NCBI GenBank assembly: GCA_951812525.1
Contig: OX638316.1
Span: 3,466,506 to 3,530,505, forward strand
Origin: an uncultured Poribacteria bacterium
Lineage (GTDB): Bacteria; Poribacteria; WGA-4E; WGA-3G
Direction of reading: 5' to 3'
Length of the DNA stretch: 64,000 nucleotides
The translations under genes were made by a program, and so were the position numbers. Positions 43,704 to 52,773 of the stretch are shown one piece after another. Position 1 is the first letter of the stretch; every line of letters begins with the position of its first letter. The notes beneath the pieces are model-generated. The model was not told where the DNA came from and did not search any database. It was given only the letters and a program-made list of their open reading frames with translations.

Positions 43704-43764
43704 GGAGTTTAGTAGGAGTGTGAGGAAGGACCCGTAAATGCATCCTTCCTCACTGATAAACTCC
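43704..43764 (+). terminator. Long hairpin after LamG gene 2
   Basis: Inner perfect 11-base arms GTGAGGAAGGA (43720-43730) and TCCTTCCTCAC (43743-43753) are enclosed by outer arms GGAGTTT (43704-43710) and AAACTCC (43758-43764). It starts 27 bases after the LamG stop. No T tract follows. Confidence 0.65.
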
Positions 43765-43854
43765 AAGTGCTCTTGGGGAGCAATTATACTTTATATAATT
43801 TATAGTATAAATATATAGTAATAGTATGAAAAATATATAAAGTATGAAGAGCGC

Positions 43855-43921
43855 TGATATAAGTTTGATATAGGTGTGATATAAGCATGATATAAAAGTA
43901 TAATATAAAAGTATGATATAA
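43855..43921. repeat. Iteron-like tandem repeats of TGATATAA
   Basis: TGATATAA or a one-base variant occurs at 43855, 43866, 43877 and 43888 (exact 11-base steps), then at 43901 (as TAATATAA) and 43914 (13-base steps). The units lie in a very AT-rich convergent intergenic region (43678-44083). One unit per helical turn puts all copies on one face of the DNA, as in protein-binding iterons. No gene is seen in the gap. Confidence 0.65.
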
Positions 43922-44013
43922 GTTTGACTGAAGTATCATAAGAACGCATTAACTAATTTACAATATTTCAGTCATTTTTTACATATTATACAGAAAATGC
44001 TTAATTTTTTCAA

Positions 44014-44074
44014 GAAAAAAAGCAATTTTTGTGTTAATTTTGAATAATTTGTTTCAAACCACACAAAAATTGCT
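44014..44074 (-). terminator. Rho-independent terminator of the 995-residue protein gene
   Basis: Perfect 14-base inverted arms AGCAATTTTTGTGT (44021-44034) and ACACAAAAATTGCT (44061-44074) lie 10 bases after the stop. On the minus strand the stem is followed by a run of T (TTTTTTTCTTG), as expected for an intrinsic terminator, although the stem is AT-rich. Confidence 0.7.
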
Positions 44075-44083
44075 ATTGTTCAA

Positions 44084-47071
44084 TTACGCCAAATCATATA
44101 CGCCTTGTTGAACCCGAACAATCTCGCCTTGCCTCACAAGTTTCGTCAACTCGTTTTTCACCGCCCCAGGATTTCCCTGAACCCCATCTATCAACTCAGC
44201 TGTTGTCTTTTCGCCATCGGCAAGCAGATTAAGAATCTGAACTTCTAACAGCGGACGTGCCCGGAGACCACCGCGTAACCTTTGCAGAATACGGTTCGCT
44301 TGGCTCGCAGAAACGCCCAAAAGAAACTCGACCCGTTCACGACTCCAAGACGCATCCATCTCCGCGTGTTCAGCTTGGTAAGCCTCACGTTGCACAATCG
44401 TCTCCGAAAGCCGATCTAATCCGTCAGCGATCTCAAGGTCTTCCCAATCGAATAACATCGTCTCCGGAGCATCTGTGATATAAGGCATCTGCAAAGGCGT
44501 GTTGAGTATCAGCGTCTTATCCGAAGCATCGTTGAATCCAATATTACCAATAATCTGCGTTAGTACACCCACAGCGTTATGTTCATAGAGTGTTTGCATA
44601 CGCTCATCTTCAAAATTATAAGGGTTCATTATCAGATCATAACTCAGTGGTTCCGCCTGATGACCAAACAAGATTTTCGCCTGCCTCCAGATAAAGTGCG
44701 GAGGGCTGTAAGGCGTTCCAACGATCCATACAACGTCTGCATCTTCAAAGACTGACCGCAGAAACTCGATATGTTCTGAGACTTCTGTAATGAGGTCGTT
44801 GTAGCTGACGATCTTTCCGATCAGCACATCCTTCAACATTATAGTCGCACCGCCACTTGAGACCACAACATGGTTGCGATCCAGATGGTTTTCCATCTCT
44901 CGTTGAATACCGATAAAATACCGCATTCCGATTTCAGAGAGACTAAACACATCCCATTTTACGTCATAATTCGTGATTGCATCCGATATATGCGGGGCAC
45001 TCCGCAACTGGAAAATCTGGTTTCCGCTAAGCGATATCTCCGAAGAATCAACCCTTTTCACCGAGACGGACACATCTGAAAACACCTGCTTTAACTGTGC
45101 TTCTGAAAATGAAGGCGACATGAATATAAGTTGTTTGACTCGCTCGTGTAGCACTGGGGGTAACCAGAACTGCCATATACCGCTACTTGTGAACATGGGC
45201 GCATCCGCATCACGAGAGTAGCGCAGGAAAAAGGATTTCAGCTGATGCCACAAGGTCCAATTCGGGTTGCGGTAAACCGTCGGAAACTTCTCAATACTCT
45301 CGGTTCTTGATACATCTAAAATCCCAACTTGGATCGCTTCGTCCATTGACATCTCGATCTCACTGTCGTTTTTACCGATCGGACAAAGCACCTGACACAT
45401 CTGTCTAATAAGAGTATCTTCCAAACTTTCAAAGGCGTGCATAATTGTGCGTACACGTCTGACAATATCTCCCTGCTGATCCCCAACAATTAGCATCGCA
45501 TTGAGCAATGCCTTCGCAAATTGACCTAAAGCAGCTTTATTCCAATGAATAATCCAACCCTCTAAAACTTCTTTCGAGAGTTGATACATCGGAAAGAGTT
45601 CGGCCATCTGAGATTCAAGGTCGTTCACAATACAAAGCCGATCTCCTTCTATCATTTCGTCAACAAACGCCTCATATCGTGGATCAAAAAAGAGCTTCGG
45701 AATCTCTGATATAACTACCTGTTTTTCCGGTAGGTGCCTCAATTGAGACAAATACCCGCGCTCCTGACATTCTTGATAGACAGGACACGCCGGACAAATG
45801 CTTTCTGTCGGATTACCGCCCTTGTTCTCCAGCGCGTCACACCTTTCGGCATCTTCGCAGACATTCCCATGGGCAAAAGGGTTCTGCATCCGCTCGGCTA
45901 TCGGTATCTCCTTCACTTCCTCCCAGCAATAGTTTCTCGGTTTCCATCGACCTACTGAGACACCATGTTCTTCATAATACCGTTCTGCGTTCTCAGCATC
46001 ATACGCCACTACGGAATTCAAGCAGAGAGGGGCGGTCTGTAATAATGTAGATTCGATTTCGCGTTTCTTATCTATGCTAATAGCGCCCGTAATAAGTCCA
46101 TGAACGCGGGTACTTCCATCAAAAACATCTTCACCTTCATCCATGTCTTCGGATTTCCACAGAAGCGGTCTCGGGCGTTTGATGCTCAATGGGCTCAATT
46201 CACCGCGTCGTACTGTAAGTATCTGATCATCTACAGCAGCCTGCGTCTCAAGGGATTCTATCACATCGAAATCGCTCCATTCCTCTGTTTCTGTTGTAGG
46301 CGTATCTATCCCATCTATTGCCGATGTCGGTGATGGATCATGTAGCAATTCGCGTAAGACATCGAGAAATGCAAAAAGAACGTCCCTAGAAATCACTGGC
46401 GGATCCAACAATGAACCCGTCAGAATCTCGTAGCGTGCGTCCCAACAACTGTAGCCTTTATCTCCAATAATCTCAACATACACATCGCGATCACGAGAAT
46501 ACTCTCTCTCAGGTAGGTGCTTATAGACATACTGTCTTGCGTCTGTTGTGTTCGGGTGCAGGTAGTCAATAACCCGACACGAAAACCGCAAACCTTCCTC
46601 CTTCGTTAACGTCACTAACGGATTCACAACCGAGTTGATCAGTGCCTCACAACACGCTGATACCTCATCCGGAGCATTCAAAATACTCTGATGCGTGAAC
46701 TCGATGTCATGCCAGTTTCTACTTTCCTCCGCAGACGTTTTTCCCGTATAGATCCCAATTCCCCATGACGCAAACCACCGAGATGCTTCCCAGTCCTGCG
46801 CGCGCTGCCGATGCTTTATCCTCTCTCGATTGTTATTGCTACGATTCCAATTCGCTGGCGGACGATCAAATGGATCTGTCCCTATCGGCATAAACGAGAT
46901 ATTCGCATTCTCCAATTCATAAAGCATCACCGATTTCTTATGTGCATAATGTACTCGGTAGTGATGAGAAGACTCGTTATATCCAGCAGGCAAGACAATC
47001 GTCTTTTGCTGGGTCAGCCTCCGATGCTTCTGCTCGTGACACTGCTGAATAATCTTCTTTAGTGTATCCAT
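44084..47071 (-). CDS. Large protein of unknown function with Cys cluster and winged-helix end
   Basis: I do not recognise this 995-residue protein. The N-terminal part (about 1-250) is alpha/beta with no signal peptide. Around residues 405-445 there is a Cys-rich stretch (NVCEDAERCDALENKGG, then CPACPVYQECQERGYLSQ). It resembles the iron-sulfur or zinc patches of some helicase and primase proteins, and the following QVVISEIPKL...DRLCIVND could be a decayed helicase motif II. No Walker A is visible. The C-terminus (about 915-995; LLEVQILNLLADGEKTTAELIDGV...IVRVQQGVYDL) is a winged helix. A nucleic-acid role, possibly replication or mobile-element derived, is inferred. An intrinsic terminator follows the stop. 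Confidence 0.6.
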   Translation of the reverse strand: MDTLKKIIQQCHEQKHRRLTQQKTIVLPAGYNESSHHYRVHYAHKKSVMLYELENANISFMPIGTDPFDRPPANWNRSNNNRERIKHRQRAQDWEASRWFASWGIGIYTGKTSAEESRNWHDIEFTHQSILNAPDEVSACCEALINSVVNPLVTLTKEEGLRFSCRVIDYLHPNTTDARQYVYKHLPEREYSRDRDVYVEIIGDKGYSCWDARYEILTGSLLDPPVISRDVLFAFLDVLRELLHDPSPTSAIDGIDTPTTETEEWSDFDVIESLETQAAVDDQILTVRRGELSPLSIKRPRPLLWKSEDMDEGEDVFDGSTRVHGLITGAISIDKKREIESTLLQTAPLCLNSVVAYDAENAERYYEEHGVSVGRWKPRNYCWEEVKEIPIAERMQNPFAHGNVCEDAERCDALENKGGNPTESICPACPVYQECQERGYLSQLRHLPEKQVVISEIPKLFFDPRYEAFVDEMIEGDRLCIVNDLESQMAELFPMYQLSKEVLEGWIIHWNKAALGQFAKALLNAMLIVGDQQGDIVRRVRTIMHAFESLEDTLIRQMCQVLCPIGKNDSEIEMSMDEAIQVGILDVSRTESIEKFPTVYRNPNWTLWHQLKSFFLRYSRDADAPMFTSSGIWQFWLPPVLHERVKQLIFMSPSFSEAQLKQVFSDVSVSVKRVDSSEISLSGNQIFQLRSAPHISDAITNYDVKWDVFSLSEIGMRYFIGIQREMENHLDRNHVVVSSGGATIMLKDVLIGKIVSYNDLITEVSEHIEFLRSVFEDADVVWIVGTPYSPPHFIWRQAKILFGHQAEPLSYDLIMNPYNFEDERMQTLYEHNAVGVLTQIIGNIGFNDASDKTLILNTPLQMPYITDAPETMLFDWEDLEIADGLDRLSETIVQREAYQAEHAEMDASWSRERVEFLLGVSASQANRILQRLRGGLRARPLLEVQILNLLADGEKTTAELIDGVQGNPGAVKNELTKLVRQGEIVRVQQGVYDLA

Positions 47072-47651
47072 ATAGGGTAATTTCCAGTTGTTGATTAACA
47101 GCTGTTATCCGGATCGAAGAAATAACAACTACCTATTTCGCTATAGGTGGTTTCCATCCAGCTTGCACAACAGATTAAACATCTCGACCATCAGCACTTG
47201 TATGATTTCTGGGGTGCAACCATTAATTTAAAACGTTAGTTTGAAATGGATGTCTCCGCAATGGTATCTTCACCGCGGTGCGGAGAACTGTAATACCTGA
47301 AGTCGTCTATCTCGGATTGTCGTGTATACTGTAAAAGAACCTTCGTGCTTTAGCCACGGAGTGATCAGTTTAGATTATGCACTAGTATAATGTGAATTAT
47401 ATGCATCCTCCATTTAGATGTCAAATTAAACCTGAAGACATCCAAGAATTGTGTTTTTGTGTTCGGATGTTCTCAGTCGAATATGAAATACAAAATGTGG
47501 AGACATCAAAATGAGAATAGTATTCGCTGAGAGTAAAGATACATGTTTTTTTGTGAACAATTTCGGTTTTTATTTGCCTAATATAGCAATAGGAAAACGC
47601 TTTCCCGCGCTTTTTCCACATAAACTTCCAACCCTTAGGGAGGAAAGTCAC
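47072..47651. other. Intergenic region, 580 bases
   Basis: This divergent region is between the 995-residue protein and the dikinase-like gene. A perfect 12-base palindrome TAACAGCTGTTA lies at 47096-47107, 24 bases upstream of the 995-residue protein start, and could be an operator. A TATAAT box lies at 47387 without a clear -35. An in-frame ATG at 47511 with GTGGAG before it would extend the dikinase-like gene but gives no signal peptide start. Nothing else is seen. Confidence 0.45.
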
Positions 47652-49799
47652 ATGAGGCAAAAATATATTATCATAGCAGTTTGCGTCTGCATGCTCGTTT
47701 TTTCACTGATACTTGTACTGACGACTTGGACGCAAAATGCGCTCTCAAGAGAAGAAACACGTTTCGATCTCAACCGGGACGGTGAACTCAGCACCTCTGA
47801 AAAAGAACACATGGTAAGAGTGATGCGGGTCGAAGATGCCAGAGGCACCAAATTCAGCGAGCGCGAGATTCGTGAAATGCAAAGTGGACAGCAAGATAGG
47901 TCTCGCAGAAGGGGAGGGTTTGGGAGACGTGGCGGTAGAACACCTTCTGGGCCCCGGTTGGATCCAGAGCAGATCGCATTCAAGGATGGTGCAGCTATAA
48001 TTCCTGACCGTGAAACCTTTGAAGAGTTATCATATCAGGGAACGGAGGTACGCATCGACACCCAACTGATTGGGATTGAATTTGTAAAGTTCCAGATTGA
48101 GAGAACCCATACCCAAAACCCACAACTGTATTTTATGAATACTGAGACACATCGCTCACATGGGAGTTTCATGGATGCAGCAGGTTTGGGAAGAGGGCAA
48201 GGACAGATGCGCGGTGTACTTAGTTATCGACCACTCTCTATGGCACCGAATGGTGAACCCGGTGTTTATACCTTTGAGTTTAATCCGAACGATGCATTCC
48301 CCTTTGAAGAAATTAAACTTGCACACGACCTGCTCGTAGCGAAGATGCCTTTACTGAAAAACCGGCTCGGTTATTGTCCGTTGTGGGGGGCAATCGGTAT
48401 TTATAATCGTGAAAAGGCACTTTATGACGCAGCAGAATTCCCAGTGTATTTTGAGAGTGATTTCTATGATAATATTGGTTATCTGCCCCTGAATCAGGCA
48501 GCGTCATTTGGTCGGCTGCGTGTATTAGAAGCAGATGAACGTCCTACGGTTCGAGACATCGTCATTTGCAAAACTTTGCCAAACGAAATGCCGCGCGTTG
48601 CTGGGGTGATTACCGGTGTTCGGCAAACCCCGCTTTCGCACGTCAATCTACGTGCTATTCAGGACAAGGTTCCTAATGCCTTTATCGCTGAGGCGTGGAA
48701 AAATAACGCCATTGCACCACTCATCGGAAAGTACGTCTACTATAAGGTGGAAGCAGACGGATTTGAGATTCGGGAAGCGACCCTTAAAGAGGTAGAGAAC
48801 CACTTTGCTGATTTACGCCCGTCAAAGACACAGAAACCTGAACGGGACCTCTCTGTTACAAAGATTTTGCCACTTGACGACATTGCTTTTGCAGACGCAT
48901 CGCGCTTCGGTGTGAAGACGGCTAATCTCGCTACACTCCGGACATTCGGATTTCCTGAGGGAACTGTCCCAGACGGTTTTGGGATACCCTTCTATTTTTA
49001 TGACGAATTCATGAAACACAACAACTTCTATGCGAAAATTGAAGCGATGCTCAAAGATTCTGCATTTCAGAATTCGCAAGACGCGAAAGTATCTATGCTG
49101 GGGAAGTTTAAAGCAGAGATTGAATACGGTGAAATGCCAGCATGGATGATGGACGCACTTTCCGAACTACATAGCGCATATCCAGATGGCACATCTCTCA
49201 GATGCCGCTCTAGTACAAACAACGAGGATTTACCTGGTTTCAGCGGGGCAGGTTTGTACGATTCTTATACGCATCATCCAGGTGAAGGACACCTGTCCAA
49301 GTCAATTAAGCAGGTATTTGCAAGCCTCTGGAATTTTCGCGCCTTTGAGGCACGTGATTTCTATCGCATCGACCATTTTGCTACTGTTATGGGCGTGCTT
49401 GTCCATCCTAATTTTGGAAATGAATTGGCGAACGGTGTAGCTGTAAGCGATGATGTCGTCTATCAAACGATAGGGAATTATTATCTCAACACCCAAGTCG
49501 GTGAAGACCTCGTGACGAATCCCGAAGAACAGTCTATTCCAGAGGAGATTTTGCTGGATTGGTGGGATAGCAATGATTATAGAGTTGTAACAACATCCAA
49601 CCGGACACCCAATGGCGCAAGAATTCTAAAGGATGAATACTTAAGAGAACTGAATATATATCTCGGCACGGTACATAATAAATTCAGTCGTCTCTACACA
49701 TCTGCTTCACGAACGAACACATTTGCTATGGAAATCGAGTTCAAAATTACTAGCGAGGGCAAACTTTCAATCAAGCAAGCGAGACCGTGGGCACAATAG
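47652..49799 (+). CDS. Exported PEP-utiliser / glucan-water-dikinase-like protein with EF-hand
   Basis: This 715-residue protein starts at the ATG at 47652 (GGGAGGAAA upstream). A signal or anchor segment (5-25) is followed by an EF-hand-like calcium loop (D39-x-N41-x-D43-G-E45...E50) and an Arg/Gly-rich stretch (83-96). A phospho-His-type motif TPLSH330VNLRA comes next, and from about 418 a PPDK_N/ATP-grasp nucleotide-binding domain (GVKTANLATLR, SLRCRSSTNNEDLPGFSGAGLYDS). The His domain precedes the nucleotide domain, as in plant glucan water dikinases and unlike PEP synthase. Export of such an enzyme is odd because ATP is not expected outside. It may be a binding relative. Confidence 0.75.
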   Translation: MRQKYIIIAVCVCMLVFSLILVLTTWTQNALSREETRFDLNRDGELSTSEKEHMVRVMRVEDARGTKFSEREIREMQSGQQDRSRRRGGFGRRGGRTPSGPRLDPEQIAFKDGAAIIPDRETFEELSYQGTEVRIDTQLIGIEFVKFQIERTHTQNPQLYFMNTETHRSHGSFMDAAGLGRGQGQMRGVLSYRPLSMAPNGEPGVYTFEFNPNDAFPFEEIKLAHDLLVAKMPLLKNRLGYCPLWGAIGIYNREKALYDAAEFPVYFESDFYDNIGYLPLNQAASFGRLRVLEADERPTVRDIVICKTLPNEMPRVAGVITGVRQTPLSHVNLRAIQDKVPNAFIAEAWKNNAIAPLIGKYVYYKVEADGFEIREATLKEVENHFADLRPSKTQKPERDLSVTKILPLDDIAFADASRFGVKTANLATLRTFGFPEGTVPDGFGIPFYFYDEFMKHNNFYAKIEAMLKDSAFQNSQDAKVSMLGKFKAEIEYGEMPAWMMDALSELHSAYPDGTSLRCRSSTNNEDLPGFSGAGLYDSYTHHPGEGHLSKSIKQVFASLWNFRAFEARDFYRIDHFATVMGVLVHPNFGNELANGVAVSDDVVYQTIGNYYLNTQVGEDLVTNPEEQSIPEEILLDWWDSNDYRVVTTSNRTPNGARILKDEYLRELNIYLGTVHNKFSRLYTSASRTNTFAMEIEFKITSEGKLSIKQARPWAQ

Positions 49800-49806
49800 A
49801 CGATAG

Positions 49807-49825
49807 GTGCGGTTTCTAACCGCAC
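49807..49825. terminator. Hairpin between convergent genes
   Basis: Perfect 8-base arms GTGCGGTT and AACCGCAC with loop TCT lie 7 bases after the dikinase-like stop. A T-rich stretch follows about 15 bases later. The element is a member of the TAGGCGCGGTT hairpin family. Confidence 0.55.
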
Positions 49826-49867
49826 AAGAAATCCTTACTCTTTTTATCATCAAATCAGGTCTACTCC

Positions 49868-52105
49868 TTACTGATTCCACCAGTAGGTCAATTTTCCAAG
49901 GATAGTCCAGCCCAGAAGTTTAACATCACCTTCACGAGTGTCGTAACTCTGGTCGAAAACAACGTACAGATCGCTACCGGGACGGTAGATATAGTTAACC
50001 AGAAAATTGGCGGAGAGTACATCTCTATCGGTACTCCATTGCGCAAACAACTTTGTGAAAAGCGTTGTGGAAAAAGAATATCCGATACGTCCACCGAAGG
50101 CATTGGCATCAAATTCTTCTGTAGGTAACGTAATCCGGTTAAATTCGATAAACGGTTCTATACTAAGTTTGGCGGTCGGTCTAGCGATCGCATCAATTAA
50201 AAAACCGCGTCTCGTACCGCTATAAAACTCGCCGAATTCCACTTGCAGTTCTGCAGCAATCATCCGACTGCTACTCGTCCGCCCCGATACCTGAAAGGAA
50301 GTAAAATTGTAATCGTCGACCGGAATACTAACCCCCTGAATCCGAAAATCTCGCTCAAGATTTTCAGTTGTGTTCTGGATTTGGAACCCAATGTCATCAC
50401 CCGTATTAAAGTCAAATTCCGTGCCGAAGATTATTTCTTGAGTCTCCAATTCAAATTCTTGGGTCAGAACGAGATCGATTTCCGGTCCAATCTGAATTTC
50501 GCGAATACCAAATTTATTGGGCCACGGGGTATAGCTGGCATCGCCACGAAAGCGACGGACATCGTTACGCTGGATGTACCCGACTTCGGGATTAAAATCC
50601 TCGCCAATATCTGTGTATGACCCGTTGAGTCGAAACAGATTTGTTCGCCAATCGCCACCAATAAAGAAAGCATTACTATTGCCTGTGATATCTGTTTCAA
50701 AGGTGCGCGACCACAATCCTTGGACATTAATCTCTCGCGTCGGGCGGTAAGAGAAGTCAAGACCAGCTGTACGATTATAGGCATCAGCATCTTGCTTATT
50801 AATAAAGATACCTCCTATAGTTGACCCCTCTAAGATGTCTCGATTCACCCGCATCACCGAGTAATTCGTGTAAGGCTCATCAATAGCGGGTTCACCTATC
50901 TGAAATTCGTCATCCATAAACTTGTTCGTTAGTACGTTCAGAATGCCAATACCGTAGGGTCCGATTTTTCCCGTCATTTTGCCGCCACCAAGAATTGGAA
51001 TCGCCCGCCCTTTTGCAAGCCCAATGCGCCGACTATAAAAAAGCAGTAAAGGAGGGGGTCTACGGAAACTCGGACGTGGAATCCCAACATCGAAGATACT
51101 CGCACCTTCCAAAAAGAACGGACGCTGTTCCGGGAAAAAGAGGCTGAAACGCGTAAGGTTCACCTGTTCTTGATCTGCCTCCACTTGCGCAAAATCGGTG
51201 TTAAAGGTCAAATCGGCAGTCAGGTTCGGGGTTACCCCATATTTGAGATCCAAACCCGCATCGAACACCCCTTCTGTTTCCTCTGTTGACGACTCATAAC
51301 TCGCCCCCGGTAACACGTAAGGTAGCACTTCCAGATGCCTTGACGGAGCAATCCCTTCTATCCCTTCAAGCGTTCCGAAATACGCCGTGCGGTACTTTGC
51401 CAGCCCACCGTACGTTTTTGGTGCCTCGTTCCATGCGTCGATCTCTTGCTTCCGTGCGATTTCACGTCCGAAATTTATACCCCAGTTCATCACATCATTT
51501 TTTTCAAAACGGAGTTGGCTGAAAGGGATAGCTATTTCCGTTGTCCAATGGTCCTCATTAATTCTACTGCGGCACTCAAAAACAATATCCCAGCTTTGGT
51601 TGAGACTTGCACCACTATTCGACACTGCCGTGTCCTCTATCCCACCCACCGGGGTGAAGCGAAAGAAAACAGCGTTTCGTCGGTCGTTGTAGGTATCTAA
51701 CAACAGAAAACCGTAGTCGTTGGAGCGCAGACCTGGAGAATCGCGGCGCATGTCGTTAGCGACAACCTTGTCCATTTCTGAATCGAAAAATATAAATCCG
51801 AAGTACAGTTTTTTGTCATCATAAAGAATTCGCACTTCGGATGCTTCTGTCGCCGGTTCGCCTTGGTCTGGTTGGATCTGGTATAACTGAGTGATCGGTT
51901 CTACGGTTTGCCAAACAGGTTCGTCAAATACACCATCAACCTTGATCTCCTCAGAAGTCCGGGTCGCCGACATACGCGGTAATTCCCGTTCAGTCTGGGC
52001 ATAGACATCAATAGGAATGAATAGCACACACATCCACAGTAAGAGAAAAAAAGGAACGCTTACCATACATTGTCGAAGTTGAGAATTAGCAGTGATATGT
52101 GTCAT
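49868..52105 (-). CDS. CBM9-like / DUF5916 outer-membrane beta-barrel protein
   Basis: The product has 745 residues from the ATG at 52105 (AAGGAGG 12 bases upstream); an in-frame start 63 bases earlier lacks support. It has a signal peptide ending in VYAQ, then a family-9-type carbohydrate-binding domain (about 40-220: KVDGVFDEPVWQTVEP, LYFGFIFFDSE, WTTEIAIPFSQLRF). A long region follows (about 250-745) with alternating strands ending in KLTYWWNQ, typical of DUF5916 outer-membrane barrels. SLFFPEQRPFFLEGASIF is a hallmark of that family. Probable role is glycan binding or uptake at the outer membrane, inferred from the family. Confidence 0.85.
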   Translation of the reverse strand: MTHITANSQLRQCMVSVPFFLLLWMCVLFIPIDVYAQTERELPRMSATRTSEEIKVDGVFDEPVWQTVEPITQLYQIQPDQGEPATEASEVRILYDDKKLYFGFIFFDSEMDKVVANDMRRDSPGLRSNDYGFLLLDTYNDRRNAVFFRFTPVGGIEDTAVSNSGASLNQSWDIVFECRSRINEDHWTTEIAIPFSQLRFEKNDVMNWGINFGREIARKQEIDAWNEAPKTYGGLAKYRTAYFGTLEGIEGIAPSRHLEVLPYVLPGASYESSTEETEGVFDAGLDLKYGVTPNLTADLTFNTDFAQVEADQEQVNLTRFSLFFPEQRPFFLEGASIFDVGIPRPSFRRPPPLLLFYSRRIGLAKGRAIPILGGGKMTGKIGPYGIGILNVLTNKFMDDEFQIGEPAIDEPYTNYSVMRVNRDILEGSTIGGIFINKQDADAYNRTAGLDFSYRPTREINVQGLWSRTFETDITGNSNAFFIGGDWRTNLFRLNGSYTDIGEDFNPEVGYIQRNDVRRFRGDASYTPWPNKFGIREIQIGPEIDLVLTQEFELETQEIIFGTEFDFNTGDDIGFQIQNTTENLERDFRIQGVSIPVDDYNFTSFQVSGRTSSSRMIAAELQVEFGEFYSGTRRGFLIDAIARPTAKLSIEPFIEFNRITLPTEEFDANAFGGRIGYSFSTTLFTKLFAQWSTDRDVLSANFLVNYIYRPGSDLYVVFDQSYDTREGDVKLLGWTILGKLTYWWNQ

Positions 52106-52186
52106 TACGGGATAGTGCCTCCTTGTTAGTAGCTTCTGTGTAGAAGGTGGCGTTGTGGACCCCACCATCAGTTCCAGGCTGTTACA

Positions 52187-52753
52187 TCAGCGACGATAGA
52201 TACTAACTTCCATGCCGTCACGCCTGCCGGGACGCCGTCGGCTCTCGAACCAGTGCGTTTCAGAGTCGTAGTGTGAGCGTACATGTTCCAGATAGTCCGC
52301 CATCTGTTCTGCCCTACCGACGTTGTCAGCGACAATCGTTGCTGGATTGGTTAACCGAGATTCGATCGCTTGGAAACAGGAAAAATAGCCGTCCTTGTTG
52401 TTATCAAGGAACAGAAAATCGACTGGCTCATCAATGGTTTTGAGGACTTCAGCAGCATCCCCAATGCGGGAATCCACGAGATCAGCCACCCCTGCCTTTT
52501 CAAAATTTGCCCGTGCCCTTTGTGCGTTGGCATCCTCTATTTCCACTGTTATTATACGTCCTGTGCCTAAAAATTTCAATACCCGTAACATCCACAGACC
52601 GGAATAGCCGATAGCGGTTCCACACTCTACAATCAAAGACGGTTTTGCCGTTTCAACACAACTCGCCAGCAATTTCGCTTTGTCAGGACCCAGCATCGGA
52701 ATGCGTTCCTCGCGACACTGTTCTTCAACTGCTTCTAAAACCTGTTCTAACAT
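52187..52753 (-). CDS. SAM-dependent O-methyltransferase (class I, family 3 type)
   Basis: The product has 188 residues from the ATG at 52753, which has GGAGGG seven bases upstream. A TTG at 52777 overlaps the previous stop but is weaker. The Rossmann methyltransferase fold is marked by VECGTAIGYSGLWML (motif I), ITVEIEDANAQRARANF (acidic SAM ribose ligand), and DFLFLDNNKDGY, which corresponds to the metal-binding DxDK region of catechol-O-methyltransferase-like enzymes. The substrate is unknown. It lies between DUF3500 and DUF5916 genes on the same strand, probably cotranscribed. Confidence 0.85.
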   Translation of the reverse strand: MLEQVLEAVEEQCREERIPMLGPDKAKLLASCVETAKPSLIVECGTAIGYSGLWMLRVLKFLGTGRIITVEIEDANAQRARANFEKAGVADLVDSRIGDAAEVLKTIDEPVDFLFLDNNKDGYFSCFQAIESRLTNPATIVADNVGRAEQMADYLEHVRSHYDSETHWFESRRRPGRRDGMEVSIYRR

Positions 52754-52773
52754 TAGTGTCCCTCCATATTTTT

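Noticed and set aside
43801-43925. CRISPR-like array
   Set aside because: Units are 8 bases with 3-5 base spacing, far too short for CRISPR, and no cas gene is near.
47511-47651. Upstream start of the dikinase-like gene
   Set aside because: It has a fair Shine-Dalgarno, but it would bury the signal segment behind 47 residues. The ATG at 47652 has a better site, though the upstream start cannot be fully excluded.
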